In this document: positions 26,112-36,000 of the stretch, one piece after another
How positions within the stretch are numbered: the stretch's first letter is position 1
Layout: each line of letters begins with the position of its first letter
Assembly (NCBI GenBank): GCA_036504735.1
Contig: DASXUQ010000005.1
Coordinates: 279,377-343,376, forward strand
Reading direction: 5' to 3'
Origin: a bacterium
Lineage (GTDB): Bacteria > Electryoneota > RPQS01
Length of the DNA stretch: 64,000 nt
Position numbers and translations under genes: made by a program
The notes under the pieces: model-generated
What the model saw: the letters and a program-made list of their open reading frames with translations, nothing else
The model's database searches: none
Told to the model about the DNA's origin: nothing

Positions 26112-26861
26112 TCAGTTCCCCGCCGCAGAAGTCGACGGTATCGACTGAAGGTTCGAGAAAACTGTCACAAAACTCGCGGCCATGGCCTCTCGCAGGTCGT
26201 TTGGATGCACAGCATAACCGAGTTCGTGCGAGATGGACGTGGCTTTGCTCTCCAATTTTGCGCGTAACAACTCCCGGCTATGGTCATCTTTCAACTGCAG
26301 AAAATCCGTAATCCGAAGATGATCGTCTCCGGTTAAGATCGAGCCATGCTGCAAAATCGCCGACGATAGCTTGCGCTGTGCGCTGCCCACAATCTTTTTC
26401 CCGCCTACCGTGACTTCCCAGCGCGAGGTCCGCACAAAGCACGAAGTCCGGTTAGGAAGCGCCGAAAGGGGCTCGCCCCGTTCATCAACTTCCGCAGCCA
26501 CACCCAATGCCCGCAGCCCACCGGCAATGGCCCGGCTTACAAGCTCCTGCACGCGCGACGCATCTTTCGGCCCGTCGCAGTTGGGCAGCACAATCGCATA
26601 GGTGAGTTCGTCACTGTGCAGCACAGCCGCGCCACCGGTCGGCCTCCGCACCCATGGCATACTTGCGGCGCTTAATCGACTCATATCCAACTGTTCGGCG
26701 CTCTGATGATACCCAAGGGAAATGGTAGGTACCTCCCACTGGTAGAAACGCACCAGCGGCTCAAACTTGCCACGCTCGGCCAGTTCGAGGAGCGCCTGGT
26801 CCTCTTCCATCAGGATCGCTCCGCTCCGGGCCGGGTCCTGCTGCACTCGCAACCGGATCAC
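26112..26861 (-). CDS. Lipoyl/octanoyl transferase family protein, LipM-like
   Basis: A 249-residue member of the biotin/lipoyl ligase fold. RRPTGGAAVLHSDELTYAIV is the family substrate loop, and GGKKIVGSAQRKLSSAILQH with GSIL is the lysine segment. The segment NRTSCFVRTS holds a cysteine where LipM octanoyltransferases have their acyl-accepting Cys (pattern CFxxPS). This favours octanoyl transfer over ATP-dependent lipoate ligation. I place the start at the GTG at 26861: it overlaps the lpxA stop (GTGA) and has GAGGAAG upstream. The frame extends further, but inside lpxA. No lipA is in the window, so the assignment rests on motifs. Confidence 0.75.
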   Translation of the reverse strand: MIRLRVQQDPARSGAILMEEDQALLELAERGKFEPLVRFYQWEVPTISLGYHQSAEQLDMSRLSAASMPWVRRPTGGAAVLHSDELTYAIVLPNCDGPKDASRVQELVSRAIAGGLRALGVAAEVDERGEPLSALPNRTSCFVRTSRWEVTVGGKKIVGSAQRKLSSAILQHGSILTGDDHLRITDFLQLKDDHSRELLRAKLESKATSISHELGYAVHPNDLREAMAASFVTVFSNLQSIPSTSAAGN

Positions 26862-27664
26862 AGTTCTTCCTCTGTTCCCACCACGCGATTGCCCGGCAAC
26901 AGCCCACGCTTGGATTTCGAGATGAATTCCAACACCTGCTGCACCTCGGGGATGCTGCCATATTCGGCGCTGATTTTCTCCACAGCCTGCACACGGTTCA
27001 GTTCGGACTGAAACAGCACCTGGTAGCATTTCTTCAGCGCATTCCGCGTTTCGGATGCAAAGCCGCGCCGGCGCAACCCTACGGAATTCAAACCGAAATA
27101 GCGCACCGGCTGCCCGCCGGCGAGAATGAACGGCGGCACGTCCTTGGGCACGCGCACTCCGCCGCCGATCATTGAATGCCGTCCGATGCGCACGAACTGA
27201 TGCACCGGCACCACGCCGCCGATAATCGCGTATTCTTCCACTTCCACGTGGCCCGCAAGTTCAACGCAATTGACAAGGATCACGTTGTCGCCGATGACAC
27301 AGTCATGAGCCACGTGAGCATAAGCCATCAACAGACAATTGCTGCCGATGACGGTCTTGCCTGTCGCCTTGGTGCCGCGGCTAAGCGTTACAAACTCGCG
27401 GATTACCGTATTATCCCCTATAAACAGCTCGGTGCGTTCGCCGCCGAATTTCAGATCTTGCGGTTCGCCGCCAATAGCTGCGCCGTGAAAAATGCGTACG
27501 CCTTTGCCGAGACGCGTTCCCGCGTGAATACGGACGTTGGTGCTGATCTGGCACCCTTCACCGATAATCACGTCATCATCAATTACACTGTACGGCTCGA
27601 TCACCACACTGTCCGCGATTTCGGCGCGCGGGGACACAACTGCCGTAGGATGAATGTTCGCCAT
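26858..27664 (-). CDS. lpxA: Acyl-ACP:UDP-N-acetylglucosamine O-acyltransferase
   Basis: LpxA (268 residues) performs the first step of lipid A synthesis, transferring a 3-hydroxyacyl chain to UDP-GlcNAc. It starts IHPTAVVSPRAEIADSVVIE and is built of left-handed beta-helix hexapeptides. The catalytic His is in AYAHVAHDCVIG. The C-terminal helical part includes GLRRRGFASE. It lies 18 bases after the lpxC-fabZ fusion and overlaps the lipoyl transferase gene. Confidence 0.97.
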   Translation of the reverse strand: MANIHPTAVVSPRAEIADSVVIEPYSVIDDDVIIGEGCQISTNVRIHAGTRLGKGVRIFHGAAIGGEPQDLKFGGERTELFIGDNTVIREFVTLSRGTKATGKTVIGSNCLLMAYAHVAHDCVIGDNVILVNCVELAGHVEVEEYAIIGGVVPVHQFVRIGRHSMIGGGVRVPKDVPPFILAGGQPVRYFGLNSVGLRRRGFASETRNALKKCYQVLFQSELNRVQAVEKISAEYGSIPEVQQVLEFISKSKRGLLPGNRVVGTEEEL

Positions 27665-27682
27665 GCCTTCCTTCAGCCTTTC

Positions 27683-29071
27683 CTAACGATCTACTACCAC
27701 TGCGGTCATATCGGCTTCCGCCACCAGCACGCCGTCCACCTGTGCCTCGCCATGCATCTTGCACAGCCCGCGGCGGAACATCAGCATGTTTACAGTGAAC
27801 TTGATTTGGTCGCCGGGAATGACGGTCTTGCGAAACTTCACATTGTCCAGACCGGTAAAATACACTACTTTGCTTTCTGGGTCGTCCACGGAATTGAGCA
27901 ATAGCACGCCGCCGGTCTGTCCCATGGATTCGATAATCAGTACACCGGGCATCACCGGGTGTCCGGGGAAGTGGCCGTCGAAAAACGGTTCGTTGCGCGT
28001 CACATTCTTAATACCTACCACGCGTTCCAACGGCGCCAGTTCGAGAATCCGGTCGACCAGCAGCATGGGGTACCTGTGCGGAAGCAATTTCTCGATGGCC
28101 GCGGCATCGAACACATACCCGCGTCCACCCTTGCTGCCGAAGCGCCGAGTCATGAGCTGCGTCTCATATGCCTTACGCAACATGCGGGCCACTTCCACGT
28201 GGGATGAATGTCCGCCGCGCGCCGCCAGCACGTGCCCCTTGATCGGAACTCCCACCAGCGCAAGGTCGCCGATCAGGTCCAGCGCCTTATGCCGAACCGG
28301 CTCGTTCTTGAAACGCAGAGTGCGGTTGTCCAGAGTGGAGTTGCCCAGCGTCACATTATTTTCATGATGGAAGATTTTTTTGAGCCGGTCCAGATCGCTC
28401 GGGTCCAGTTCACGGTCCACGAAGACCACGGCATTCTCCAGCGATCCCCCCTGAATCAGGCCCTTCTCCTTAAGCTGCTCGGTTTCGGACAGCAGGCAGA
28501 ACGTGCGCGCCGTGCTGAATTCGGGCACAAACTCATCCAGAGAGTACATCGACGTGTACTGCGTTCCGATGGACGGATGCGTGTAGTCGATCATGTACGT
28601 GATGCGGAATTCCGTCGAAGGCACCACGACGATGTCTACGCCTTCCTTCTCGTTGTGATAAGTCAGCGTCTTCTCGACTTCCAGAAAGTCCCGTGGAGCA
28701 TCCTGTTCGACAAGCCCCGCTTCCTGCAATGCGGCAACGAAAGGCCCCGCGCTGCCGTCCATGATTGGCGGCTCATCCGATGACAGTTCGATGATCAGAT
28801 TGTCAATTCCGAGCCCGGAAACCGCCGCCAGCACGTGTTCGACGGTGTATACCTTGGTGCCGTCACGGCCCAGTACGGTGCCCCGGGAAATTTCCACCAC
28901 AAATTCCGCCAGCGCGGGAATCTCCACACCGGCCCCCACGTCGGCACGGCGAAAGCGGATGCCAGTCTTGGGGTCCGCCGGGTAGAAAGCCAGATGAACG
29001 GGGTGCCCTGTGTGTAAACCGGTGCCGGTAAGGTGCGCGGGCCGCGCAATCGTACGTTGCCTGTCAGTCAC
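27683..29071 (-). CDS. lpxC-fabZ: Bifunctional UDP-3-O-acyl-N-acetylglucosamine deacetylase / 3-hydroxyacyl-ACP dehydratase
   Basis: A 462-residue natural fusion. The LpxC half (residues 1 to about 310) has the zinc ligands H79 (VEHVLAA), H261 and D265 (RHKALDLIGD) and a later GHSSH segment. The FabZ half (from about 325) has LPHRYPMLLVDRILEL and catalytic His/Glu in GHFPGHPVMPGVLIIESMGQ (H367, E381). LpxC commits UDP-acyl-GlcNAc to lipid A; FabZ makes unsaturated acyl-ACP. This fusion is characteristic of Bacteroidetes and other FCB phyla. It overlaps lpxD by four bases. Confidence 0.97.
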   Translation of the reverse strand: MTDRQRTIARPAHLTGTGLHTGHPVHLAFYPADPKTGIRFRRADVGAGVEIPALAEFVVEISRGTVLGRDGTKVYTVEHVLAAVSGLGIDNLIIELSSDEPPIMDGSAGPFVAALQEAGLVEQDAPRDFLEVEKTLTYHNEKEGVDIVVVPSTEFRITYMIDYTHPSIGTQYTSMYSLDEFVPEFSTARTFCLLSETEQLKEKGLIQGGSLENAVVFVDRELDPSDLDRLKKIFHHENNVTLGNSTLDNRTLRFKNEPVRHKALDLIGDLALVGVPIKGHVLAARGGHSSHVEVARMLRKAYETQLMTRRFGSKGGRGYVFDAAAIEKLLPHRYPMLLVDRILELAPLERVVGIKNVTRNEPFFDGHFPGHPVMPGVLIIESMGQTGGVLLLNSVDDPESKVVYFTGLDNVKFRKTVIPGDQIKFTVNMLMFRRGLCKMHGEAQVDGVLVAEADMTAVVVDR

Positions 29072-30114
29072 GAATCCGCCTTGTCTTTGTCCTGATCACC
29101 ATATACGCTTGCTTCAAGGGCGCGCACGCGTTTGAACAACTCCGGCAGCCTCGTCAGTGAGGCTTCGATTCTCCGCCATAGAGAGTGCGGACGCGACGGG
29201 CTGCCCGCAACCACTTCGCCCGCGAGAACATCATGTCCGACTCCCGCCCGTGCCGCCACCTGTACGTGGTCGCCGATCTCGATGTGGCCCACGACTCCGA
29301 TCTGCCCGCCGAACCGGCAGTAGCTCCCAATCTTGGTGGAGCCCGACACGCCGGTCTGGGCCGCGATCACAGTGTGTGATCCAATAGTCACGTTGTGCGC
29401 AACCTGAATCTGATTATCCAGTTTCGTTCCGCTGCCAATCACCGTCTCGCCCAGTGTGGCACGGTCGATAGTGGTATTCGCGCCGATCTCGACGTCGTCC
29501 TCAATCACCACCGTGCCGAGTTGCGGGACCTTCCGGTAGCCCTCACCGCTGGGCGCGAAGCCGAAGCCATCGCTGCCGATCACCGCGCCATCCTGCAGCA
29601 CCACACGATTCCCAAGGCGTACACCTTCCCGCACACTCACTCGCGAGTGGATTTCGCACTGCTCGCCAACCGTAACATCAGCCGCAATCACCGTATTAGG
29701 GTACACCACACTGCCCGCGCCAATCCGGCTGCGCGCTCCGATATAGGAAAAAGCTCCAACGGTTACGCCTGCGCCGATCATCGCGTCGGGTGCAACCACC
29801 GCCGTCGGGTGAACTCCCACTTCAAGCCATGGCTTTCGGGGATTGAATAGTTCGAGCAGCCGCAGAAAATCCACGTAAGGATCCGCCACCTCAATCAGCG
29901 TGCGCGACGTTTCCCGCGCACCGGGGGCCACGAGTACCGCCCCCGCCTGAGTCGTTTCCAGATAGCGCACATATTTGACGTTCGCCACAAAACTCAGGTC
30001 ATGCGGTCCCGCCTCTTCGATCTTTGCAAGACCGCTGATCACCGTGTCGTCCCTGCCGATCAACCTCCCGTTCAGAAAACGGGCCACCTCGGCGGTCGTC
30101 ATAGAAAGGCTCAA
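29068..30114 (-). CDS. lpxD: UDP-3-O-(3-hydroxyacyl)glucosamine N-acyltransferase
   Basis: LpxD (348 residues) adds the second hydroxyacyl chain in lipid A synthesis. The N-terminal uridine-binding domain (about 1-100) contains DLSFVANVKYVRYLETTQAG. The rest is a left-handed beta-helix of hexapeptides with IGSDGFGFAPSGEGYRKVPQ and the catalytic His in NQIQVAHNVTIGSHTVIAAQ. It lies between the Skp-like gene and lpxC-fabZ, the common bamA-skp-lpxD order. Confidence 0.97.
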   Translation of the reverse strand: MSLSMTTAEVARFLNGRLIGRDDTVISGLAKIEEAGPHDLSFVANVKYVRYLETTQAGAVLVAPGARETSRTLIEVADPYVDFLRLLELFNPRKPWLEVGVHPTAVVAPDAMIGAGVTVGAFSYIGARSRIGAGSVVYPNTVIAADVTVGEQCEIHSRVSVREGVRLGNRVVLQDGAVIGSDGFGFAPSGEGYRKVPQLGTVVIEDDVEIGANTTIDRATLGETVIGSGTKLDNQIQVAHNVTIGSHTVIAAQTGVSGSTKIGSYCRFGGQIGVVGHIEIGDHVQVAARAGVGHDVLAGEVVAGSPSRPHSLWRRIEASLTRLPELFKRVRALEASVYGDQDKDKADS

Positions 30115-30118
30115 CGCC

Positions 30119-30643
30119 TTACTCCTTCTTCAGGGCTTCAATCACCTGGTCCGTGATGTCATGCTCGGGCAACGCAAACACGATGTTCGAGGACGAGGCG
30201 TCGAACACGAAGTCGTAGCTGTTTTCCTTGCTGATCTTCTGAATGGCGCCGTTAACCTTGTCGAGAATCGGCTTAGACAGTTCGAGGTTGCGGTTGTAGA
30301 GCTTTCCGCCTTCGCCCCACGTGTCCTTGCGGAACTTCTCCAGCTCCGACTGCTTGTCCATGAAGCGCTGCTCGCGTTCCTTGCGTGCCTCGTCGGACAG
30401 CATCAGGCTCTGCGCCTTCAGTTCGTCCGCCATCTGCTTCACGTTCTCTTCCATCGACGTCGCCTGCGTAATGTACTGGCGTTCCTCGTCCTGAAGCTTT
30501 TGTTTCGCCTGGCGGTAATCGTCATTGGCTTCGAGAATTTTATCCGAATCCACGTACGCAATCCGTAATTCCTTAGCCAGAGTCAGACCCGCGCCGCCGA
30601 ACAGAACCAGGCAGAAGAGGATGGCAAAACTTGCTCTACGCAT
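30119..30643 (-). CDS. skp: OmpH/Skp-family periplasmic chaperone
   Basis: A 174-residue secreted protein with signal peptide MRRASFAILFCLVLFGGAGL. After RIAYVDSDKILEANDDYRQA it has a long charged coiled coil (QKLQDEERQYITQATSMEEN onward), as in Skp, which holds unfolded outer-membrane proteins. The C-terminal strand region (NSYDFVFDASSSNIVFA) is typical. The ATG at 30643 is chosen because GGAG lies five bases upstream; the preceding ATG at 30646 is closer. It is directly downstream of bamA, fitting its role. Confidence 0.93.
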   Translation of the reverse strand: MRRASFAILFCLVLFGGAGLTLAKELRIAYVDSDKILEANDDYRQAKQKLQDEERQYITQATSMEENVKQMADELKAQSLMLSDEARKEREQRFMDKQSELEKFRKDTWGEGGKLYNRNLELSKPILDKVNGAIQKISKENSYDFVFDASSSNIVFALPEHDITDQVIEALKKE

Positions 30644-30672
30644 CATTACTCCTTCAGTGAAATATTTGTTGA

Positions 30673-33033
30673 TCAAAAACCGCGGCCAAACTGGAAGTGA
30701 GGCACCCAGCGCGTCGTCCGCAACCCCCGTGCATCATAATAATCCAGGCCCAGGCCGTAGTCCAGCCCAATCATGCCGATCATCGGCATGAACAGCCGCA
30801 CGCCTAATCCGACGGACCGCCGCAAATTCGACAGGTCCGTTGTCCCGAAGCTGCTCCAGACGTTGCCCGCTTCGGAAAATCCAAGTACAAAGATGGTCGG
30901 ATTCCGCACAATCGGATACCGCAGTTCAAACGACTGTTTGAAGAGCGTCTTTCCGCCTGCCGCGAACACTTCGCCGGTTGTGGCTGACCTTACCTGTGGG
31001 CCGACCTTCAACTCATCATACCCGCGCAGCGGTGTGCCCAGCGACAGGCCCGCGCCGCCCATGAAGAAATAGTCAAAGTAGGGAATGTCCACCGGGTTCC
31101 GCGTGAGTCCGTCCAGCACGCCCGAAGAGGTGCTGGCGGCGAGCACGAGATCGCCGGCCAGAGGCACATACCACTGATTGTTGAACTCACCCTTGATATA
31201 CTGGTCGTTGCCGCCAAGGGGTCCTCCGGTGAGTTCTCCGCGCAGCGTCGTCACCGAGCCGCGAGTTGGAAACTCCTGATCGTTGCGGCTGTCGCGGGTG
31301 ATAATCTGCGTCAAGGTCGAGGAAATACGCGGCACATCTTCTTCGAGTCCGCGCGGGTTGCTGGTCTTGAACCCAGCCGTAAAATTCGAATACTTGGTGC
31401 GATTCAAGCTGTAGACATAATCCAAGCGGAAGTAGTCGTCCGGCCACCGCAGGCGCTGACCGACGCGCAGCGATCCGCCGATAATGTCTTCATCGAAACC
31501 GTAGACCGATCCGCCGCGGTGCGTGTCCGTAAAGGACCCGCCCACCAGAGTGCGATGGTTGCGGAACCACGGCTCGGTGAAGCTGATCGAGAACGCCCGG
31601 TAGGTCTTGCCGAAGTTCCAGTCCAGCGCGAGTTGCTGACCGTTCCCGAGCAGATTGTTCATCTGGAACCCGACGGCTCCGATGAACCCGTCCGTCTGGC
31701 TGTAACCGGCGGACACATTGGCCTGGTCGGTGGACTTCTCCTCCACCTTCAGGTACAGGTCCACCTGATTGTCGTTGATCGGCACCACGTCAGGTGCAAC
31801 GCTCGAGAAGTAATTCAGAATATTCACTTCGCGGATCGAACGCTGCAGCTTGGTCACGTCAAACGTCTCACCAGGGTACAGCACCAGCTCGCGGCGGATG
31901 ACCCGCTCCTTCGTCTTGGTGTTTCCCTCGACGTAGATCCGGTTCACTTTGAATTCGTTTCCTTCCACCACGTCCATCTGGACGTCCACCACGCGGCCTT
32001 CCTTCACCTTTTCACTCGGATTCACCGCCGCGTAAATATAGCCCTTCTCGTAATACCCCGTGCCGACGTCCGCGAGACTCTGCTGGAACTTCTGGGCATT
32101 GTAAAGTTCGCCCGGCGACACCCGCATCCGCGCGTTCAGTTCGGTGTCCGTGAAGAGCTTGTTGCCCGTCCACGTGAAGGTGCCGTAATGGTACACGTCC
32201 CCTTCATTCACCTTGAAATCGAGCGTGATCCAGCGGCGGTCCTCGCTGTACAGGACGGTATCCGATACGATTTCGAAATCGCGATAGCCCTTGCTGCGGT
32301 AGAAGTCCACCACCATCTGCTTGTCTTCATCCAGTTTCTCGCGCTTGAACTCGCCGCTGCGGAACAGCGCCTTCTGATGGATGTCTTTCAATTTGCCGCG
32401 CAGGGTCCGGTCACTGAAGGCCTTGTTGCCCTCGAAGTCAATCTTGCGGATCTTGACCTTGGTGCCTTCCTTAATCGCCACGTCCACGATCACTTTCCCG
32501 CTTTCGGTCGACGAGAAGGTCTTCACATCCACATCGGCCAGAAGGTAGCCCATGTCCGCGTACTTCTTCTTCAAGCGGTTCTTGAGCAGCACCAGATCGC
32601 GCGGCTGGATCACCTGCCCCTTGGTAATCTGCACCAGCTTGTCCAGCTCGTCGCCCTTCAGCTTCTTGTTGCCTTTGATGTCAATGCGTTCGAGACGCGG
32701 CATCTCCTTGACATGAATGCCGATGTAGACGCCTTCCGGCGCTTCACGCTCTTCCACCACCTCCACATCTGAGAACAGATTCAGTTTCCACAGTTGCTGG
32801 ATAGCGGTCTGGATGTCATCACCGGTCACTTCCTGCCCTACGGACAGCCCGGAGTGTGCGCGGATCAGTCCGGCATCGGTGTTCTGGTTGCCCACAATCG
32901 AGATGCCCAGGATGCGGACGCGGTTCTGCGCCGGGGCTCCGGATTTGGTCTGCGTCTGAGCCAGACACACCCCAAAGGCGAGCAGCAGAAACGCCACGAG
33001 CATGGATAGACGCAAGTTTGGTCTGTAATTCAC
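30673..33033 (-). CDS. bamA: Outer membrane protein assembly factor BamA
   Basis: BamA (about 786 residues) folds beta-barrels into the outer membrane. A signal peptide (LRLSMLVAFLLLAFGVCLAQ) precedes five POTRA domains (roughly 35-440), seen as repeats such as VRILGISIVGNQNTDAGLIR, IDIKGNKKLKGDELDKLVQI and FKVNRIYVEGNTKTKERVIR. A 16-strand barrel follows, and the protein ends in RWVPHFQFGRGF with the C-terminal aromatic. I use the GTG at 33033 because it gives a charged n-region and GGAG ten bases upstream. An extension further upstream lies inside tamB. Confidence 0.96.
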   Translation of the reverse strand: MNYRPNLRLSMLVAFLLLAFGVCLAQTQTKSGAPAQNRVRILGISIVGNQNTDAGLIRAHSGLSVGQEVTGDDIQTAIQQLWKLNLFSDVEVVEEREAPEGVYIGIHVKEMPRLERIDIKGNKKLKGDELDKLVQITKGQVIQPRDLVLLKNRLKKKYADMGYLLADVDVKTFSSTESGKVIVDVAIKEGTKVKIRKIDFEGNKAFSDRTLRGKLKDIHQKALFRSGEFKREKLDEDKQMVVDFYRSKGYRDFEIVSDTVLYSEDRRWITLDFKVNEGDVYHYGTFTWTGNKLFTDTELNARMRVSPGELYNAQKFQQSLADVGTGYYEKGYIYAAVNPSEKVKEGRVVDVQMDVVEGNEFKVNRIYVEGNTKTKERVIRRELVLYPGETFDVTKLQRSIREVNILNYFSSVAPDVVPINDNQVDLYLKVEEKSTDQANVSAGYSQTDGFIGAVGFQMNNLLGNGQQLALDWNFGKTYRAFSISFTEPWFRNHRTLVGGSFTDTHRGGSVYGFDEDIIGGSLRVGQRLRWPDDYFRLDYVYSLNRTKYSNFTAGFKTSNPRGLEEDVPRISSTLTQIITRDSRNDQEFPTRGSVTTLRGELTGGPLGGNDQYIKGEFNNQWYVPLAGDLVLAASTSSGVLDGLTRNPVDIPYFDYFFMGGAGLSLGTPLRGYDELKVGPQVRSATTGEVFAAGGKTLFKQSFELRYPIVRNPTIFVLGFSEAGNVWSSFGTTDLSNLRRSVGLGVRLFMPMIGMIGLDYGLGLDYYDARGLRTTRWVPHFQFGRGF

Positions 33034-33037
33034 AGAA

Positions 33038-36000
33038 TCACGGCTCCAACGCAAAGAAGTATTTGAGAGACACGGACTCGTCGCGCCGCCGTTCCACCTC
33101 GTCGTATTCCACGGCAAGGTCCAGCACAAGGTCGCGCGAGAGCGGATTAATGCGATATTCAAGGTTCCACGAATGAATCAGGCCGAGGCGATCCTTCAAT
33201 TGCAGCGCGCCTTCGGATAATTCTCCGGTATACGTAAAGAACACGTCGCGCGTGAGATACTTTCCCACCGTCACTTGCGAACCGGTAAAAAACCGGAACG
33301 CGGACGTCTGTTGCACCGAGTCCTGCAAGGCCCGAACGCGCTGCTGGCGCGCCAGCGAAGATCCGCGCCCGCCGCCGGGCGAAATCGTAATTTCATCCAG
33401 CAGCGTCCAGCGCTCAAGCCGTCGCGTCAACGGACTCAGCCATTGCCGGCTGAGCGCTCGCGCCACAGTAGACGCCATGAGCTGCTCGGCCTTGCCGCGA
33501 ACGTCGGTGCCCGCGTTAAATCCCAGAAGTTGCAGCACCTGCTCCGGAGACTGGTTCGCATCACTCTCGAGCACCACCGTCATCTCATCGAGACGCCCCC
33601 GTGGCTGGCGGGTTCCGGTCTCGCGGTCGATCTGATAGAGCGTCAGGTAGACGGGAATGGATCGTCCCACCGTATCCACGCCGAACGTAGTTGCCCGGCC
33701 TTCGAGCACCGGCATAACCGCTGTTTCGTCGAAGTCGGCATAGACGTGATCGATGTTGAAGGTCTGGTCGAGGTAGTCTACCTTGCCCCGCAGCGAAGAC
33801 GCGCGGCCGTTCAGATGGAATGTCGCGTCATCAATCGTTCCCCGGATTCCCAGCGGGGTATTCCCCGGATCCAGCATGGCGTCAATCGACAAATGGTCGA
33901 AATAGTCGGCCAACGTGCCGAAGAACACCGAGTTCTTGAGCGGCCCAAACAGGTTGGAGTTCTTGAGGCTCGTCAACTCCACGTCGTAGCGGTCGCCCGA
34001 GCCCACGGCCACATCGAGATTCCATTTGGCCTGTTCCAGCCGTTCCAGCAGCCAGCGTTCCACAGGCCGTGGCTTGCGCGGCGGCGCGCCCGGCTTTCCG
34101 CCCCCACCCACAAAGGGAAAAGTAATCCGCGAATTGCGCAGTTCGGCGTTGCCCGCAATCAGCAGTCGATTCTCGCCGTACCCGGAAATGGTGACCGTCC
34201 GGCCGGCGGTCGCGCCAAACACCAGCGTGCCCGTCCAGTCGTTCTTCATCAGACCGGGCAAATGCAGCGGCATTCCTTCGTCGCCACTCTCGATCTTGAG
34301 AACGCCAAGGCACACATGAGGTTTGGGAATGATCAGCGGCTCGAGTCCGAAAATGCTCGAATCGCAATCCGGTAGAGTTTCGATCTGAACCCATTGCTCG
34401 CCGGAACGGAAGCTGAGCTTTCCGGTCTGAACCTCGCCAGTCGGCGCCAATTCGATATTCACCTCGGTGGCAACCGGGCTGGGGGTGGCATCCGGATAGG
34501 CGAACATTCCTTTCGCTACGGAGAGCTTCCCACCCAGAAATCGCGGATGGCTGAGCGTACCGCCGAAATCCATGAGCAGATTGCCGTCACTCCCCATCGT
34601 GCGGAAGCTTCGCTCGAGCTGGTCCACCAGATCGAGGAAATCGCCCTTGCCTTCGATGTGTGCGTGCAACTCACCATCGGCCTTGGGGATGACGTCGCCG
34701 CTCAGCGCAAACTGGTAGGTGTTTGTCTTGCTGAACGCAGCTCGCGGGATACGGAGAATCCGCTCGCCCGCCGCGTTCTCGCCCATGCGAGCGGTAGCGG
34801 TGAACTCATCCACTTGCAGCTCATTGAACAGTTCGCCGTTGCGGACCGTTATTTCCGCTTCGACGTCAGGCCGCGTGAGGGCTCCGCTGACGGCGGCGCG
34901 TCCCGTCAATTCCCCGCTCAAAATGCCTTCCTGGCCAATCAACGCCAGCAAAAAGTCTTCCGCCCGCGCCGAACCTACCTCGGCAGTCACGGCAATCGTG
35001 CTGGCTCGAAAATCCACGTTGCCGGAGGCTTCGATGATCTTGCGCACATCCCGGCCCAGTTCGAAATCGTGAACGGTCATCGCCAGCCCCTGGCCGGACG
35101 CATCGAGGTTCAACCAGTAGCCCGGCACACTGAAGACCGATCCGTTGATCATGGAAAGGTCCGCGCTCCACTCGGGACGGTCGAAAGTCCCCCACGCCTT
35201 GACCACACCTGACAATGTTCCCTTCAGGGCCAGCGCACTCTCCGTCACAGGCCGCAACGGCAGACGGTCCAAGTCCAGATCCCCGACCGTCAGTTCGAGA
35301 TCCACCGTCCGGTTGGGGATGTCGACTCGGCCTTTCAACTCTCCCGCGGCGTCAATGAACACGCGATCGATATTCAGCACCCGGTCCGCCAGCGTCACGT
35401 CGGCGCGACCTTCGAACGGATACCCGTCCCCTGCCGTGCCCGACCACTTACCGCTCATCGCAACATGCGCAGGATTCGTGCGGTCGTACCGTCCCGAAAA
35501 ATGGACATCGCGCGCAATTTGCGGAAGCAGTCCCACCGAGTCCGGCTTGATCTGCGCGTCCCACGCCAGTAGTCCGCCCGACGCGTCCCCCGCGAACTTC
35601 ATATCGAATTCCTGCAAGGGACTGATCGCCGCACCGACGTCGGGAAAAAGCAGCGTCAGCACATGCTGCAGATTCTGAGCGGTAACCTGCGTGGTGTCGT
35701 TCCCCGCCTGCACCTCGATGTGGCTGGCGCCATTGGCTGTACCCACGTCCAGCATCCAGACATCGCCGCTGTGCCGAAGTCCTGCCGTTCCGACGTCGCC
35801 GCCGTCCGCGCCTACAAACGTGACGCTTGTGCTTGGCGACAAAAGCGGGCCGATGGCATTGAATCTCAATTCGCGCACCGCCGATGTCCACCCCAGCAAG
35901 GTCGGCACTCGCGCAAACCCAAACCGCCCGCGCACATTCCACATCGGCTGCGGCGACAGCCCCAGTGATCCGCCGAGTTCGGCTGTACCCTCGCTCGTCT

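Noticed and set aside
26862-27029. Upstream extension of the LipM-like gene
   Set aside because: The extra 56 residues lie inside lpxA and look like out-of-frame lpxA; the GTG at 26861 forms a GTGA overlap with a clear ribosome site.
33034-33162. Upstream extension of bamA
   Set aside because: The extension lies inside the end of tamB and would place non-signal sequence before the signal peptide.
34070-34110. Possible low-complexity insertion in tamB (Gly/Pro/Arg run)
   Set aside because: It encodes GGGGKPGAPPRKPRP, a short linker within an otherwise normal TamB C-terminal region, so no separate element is indicated.
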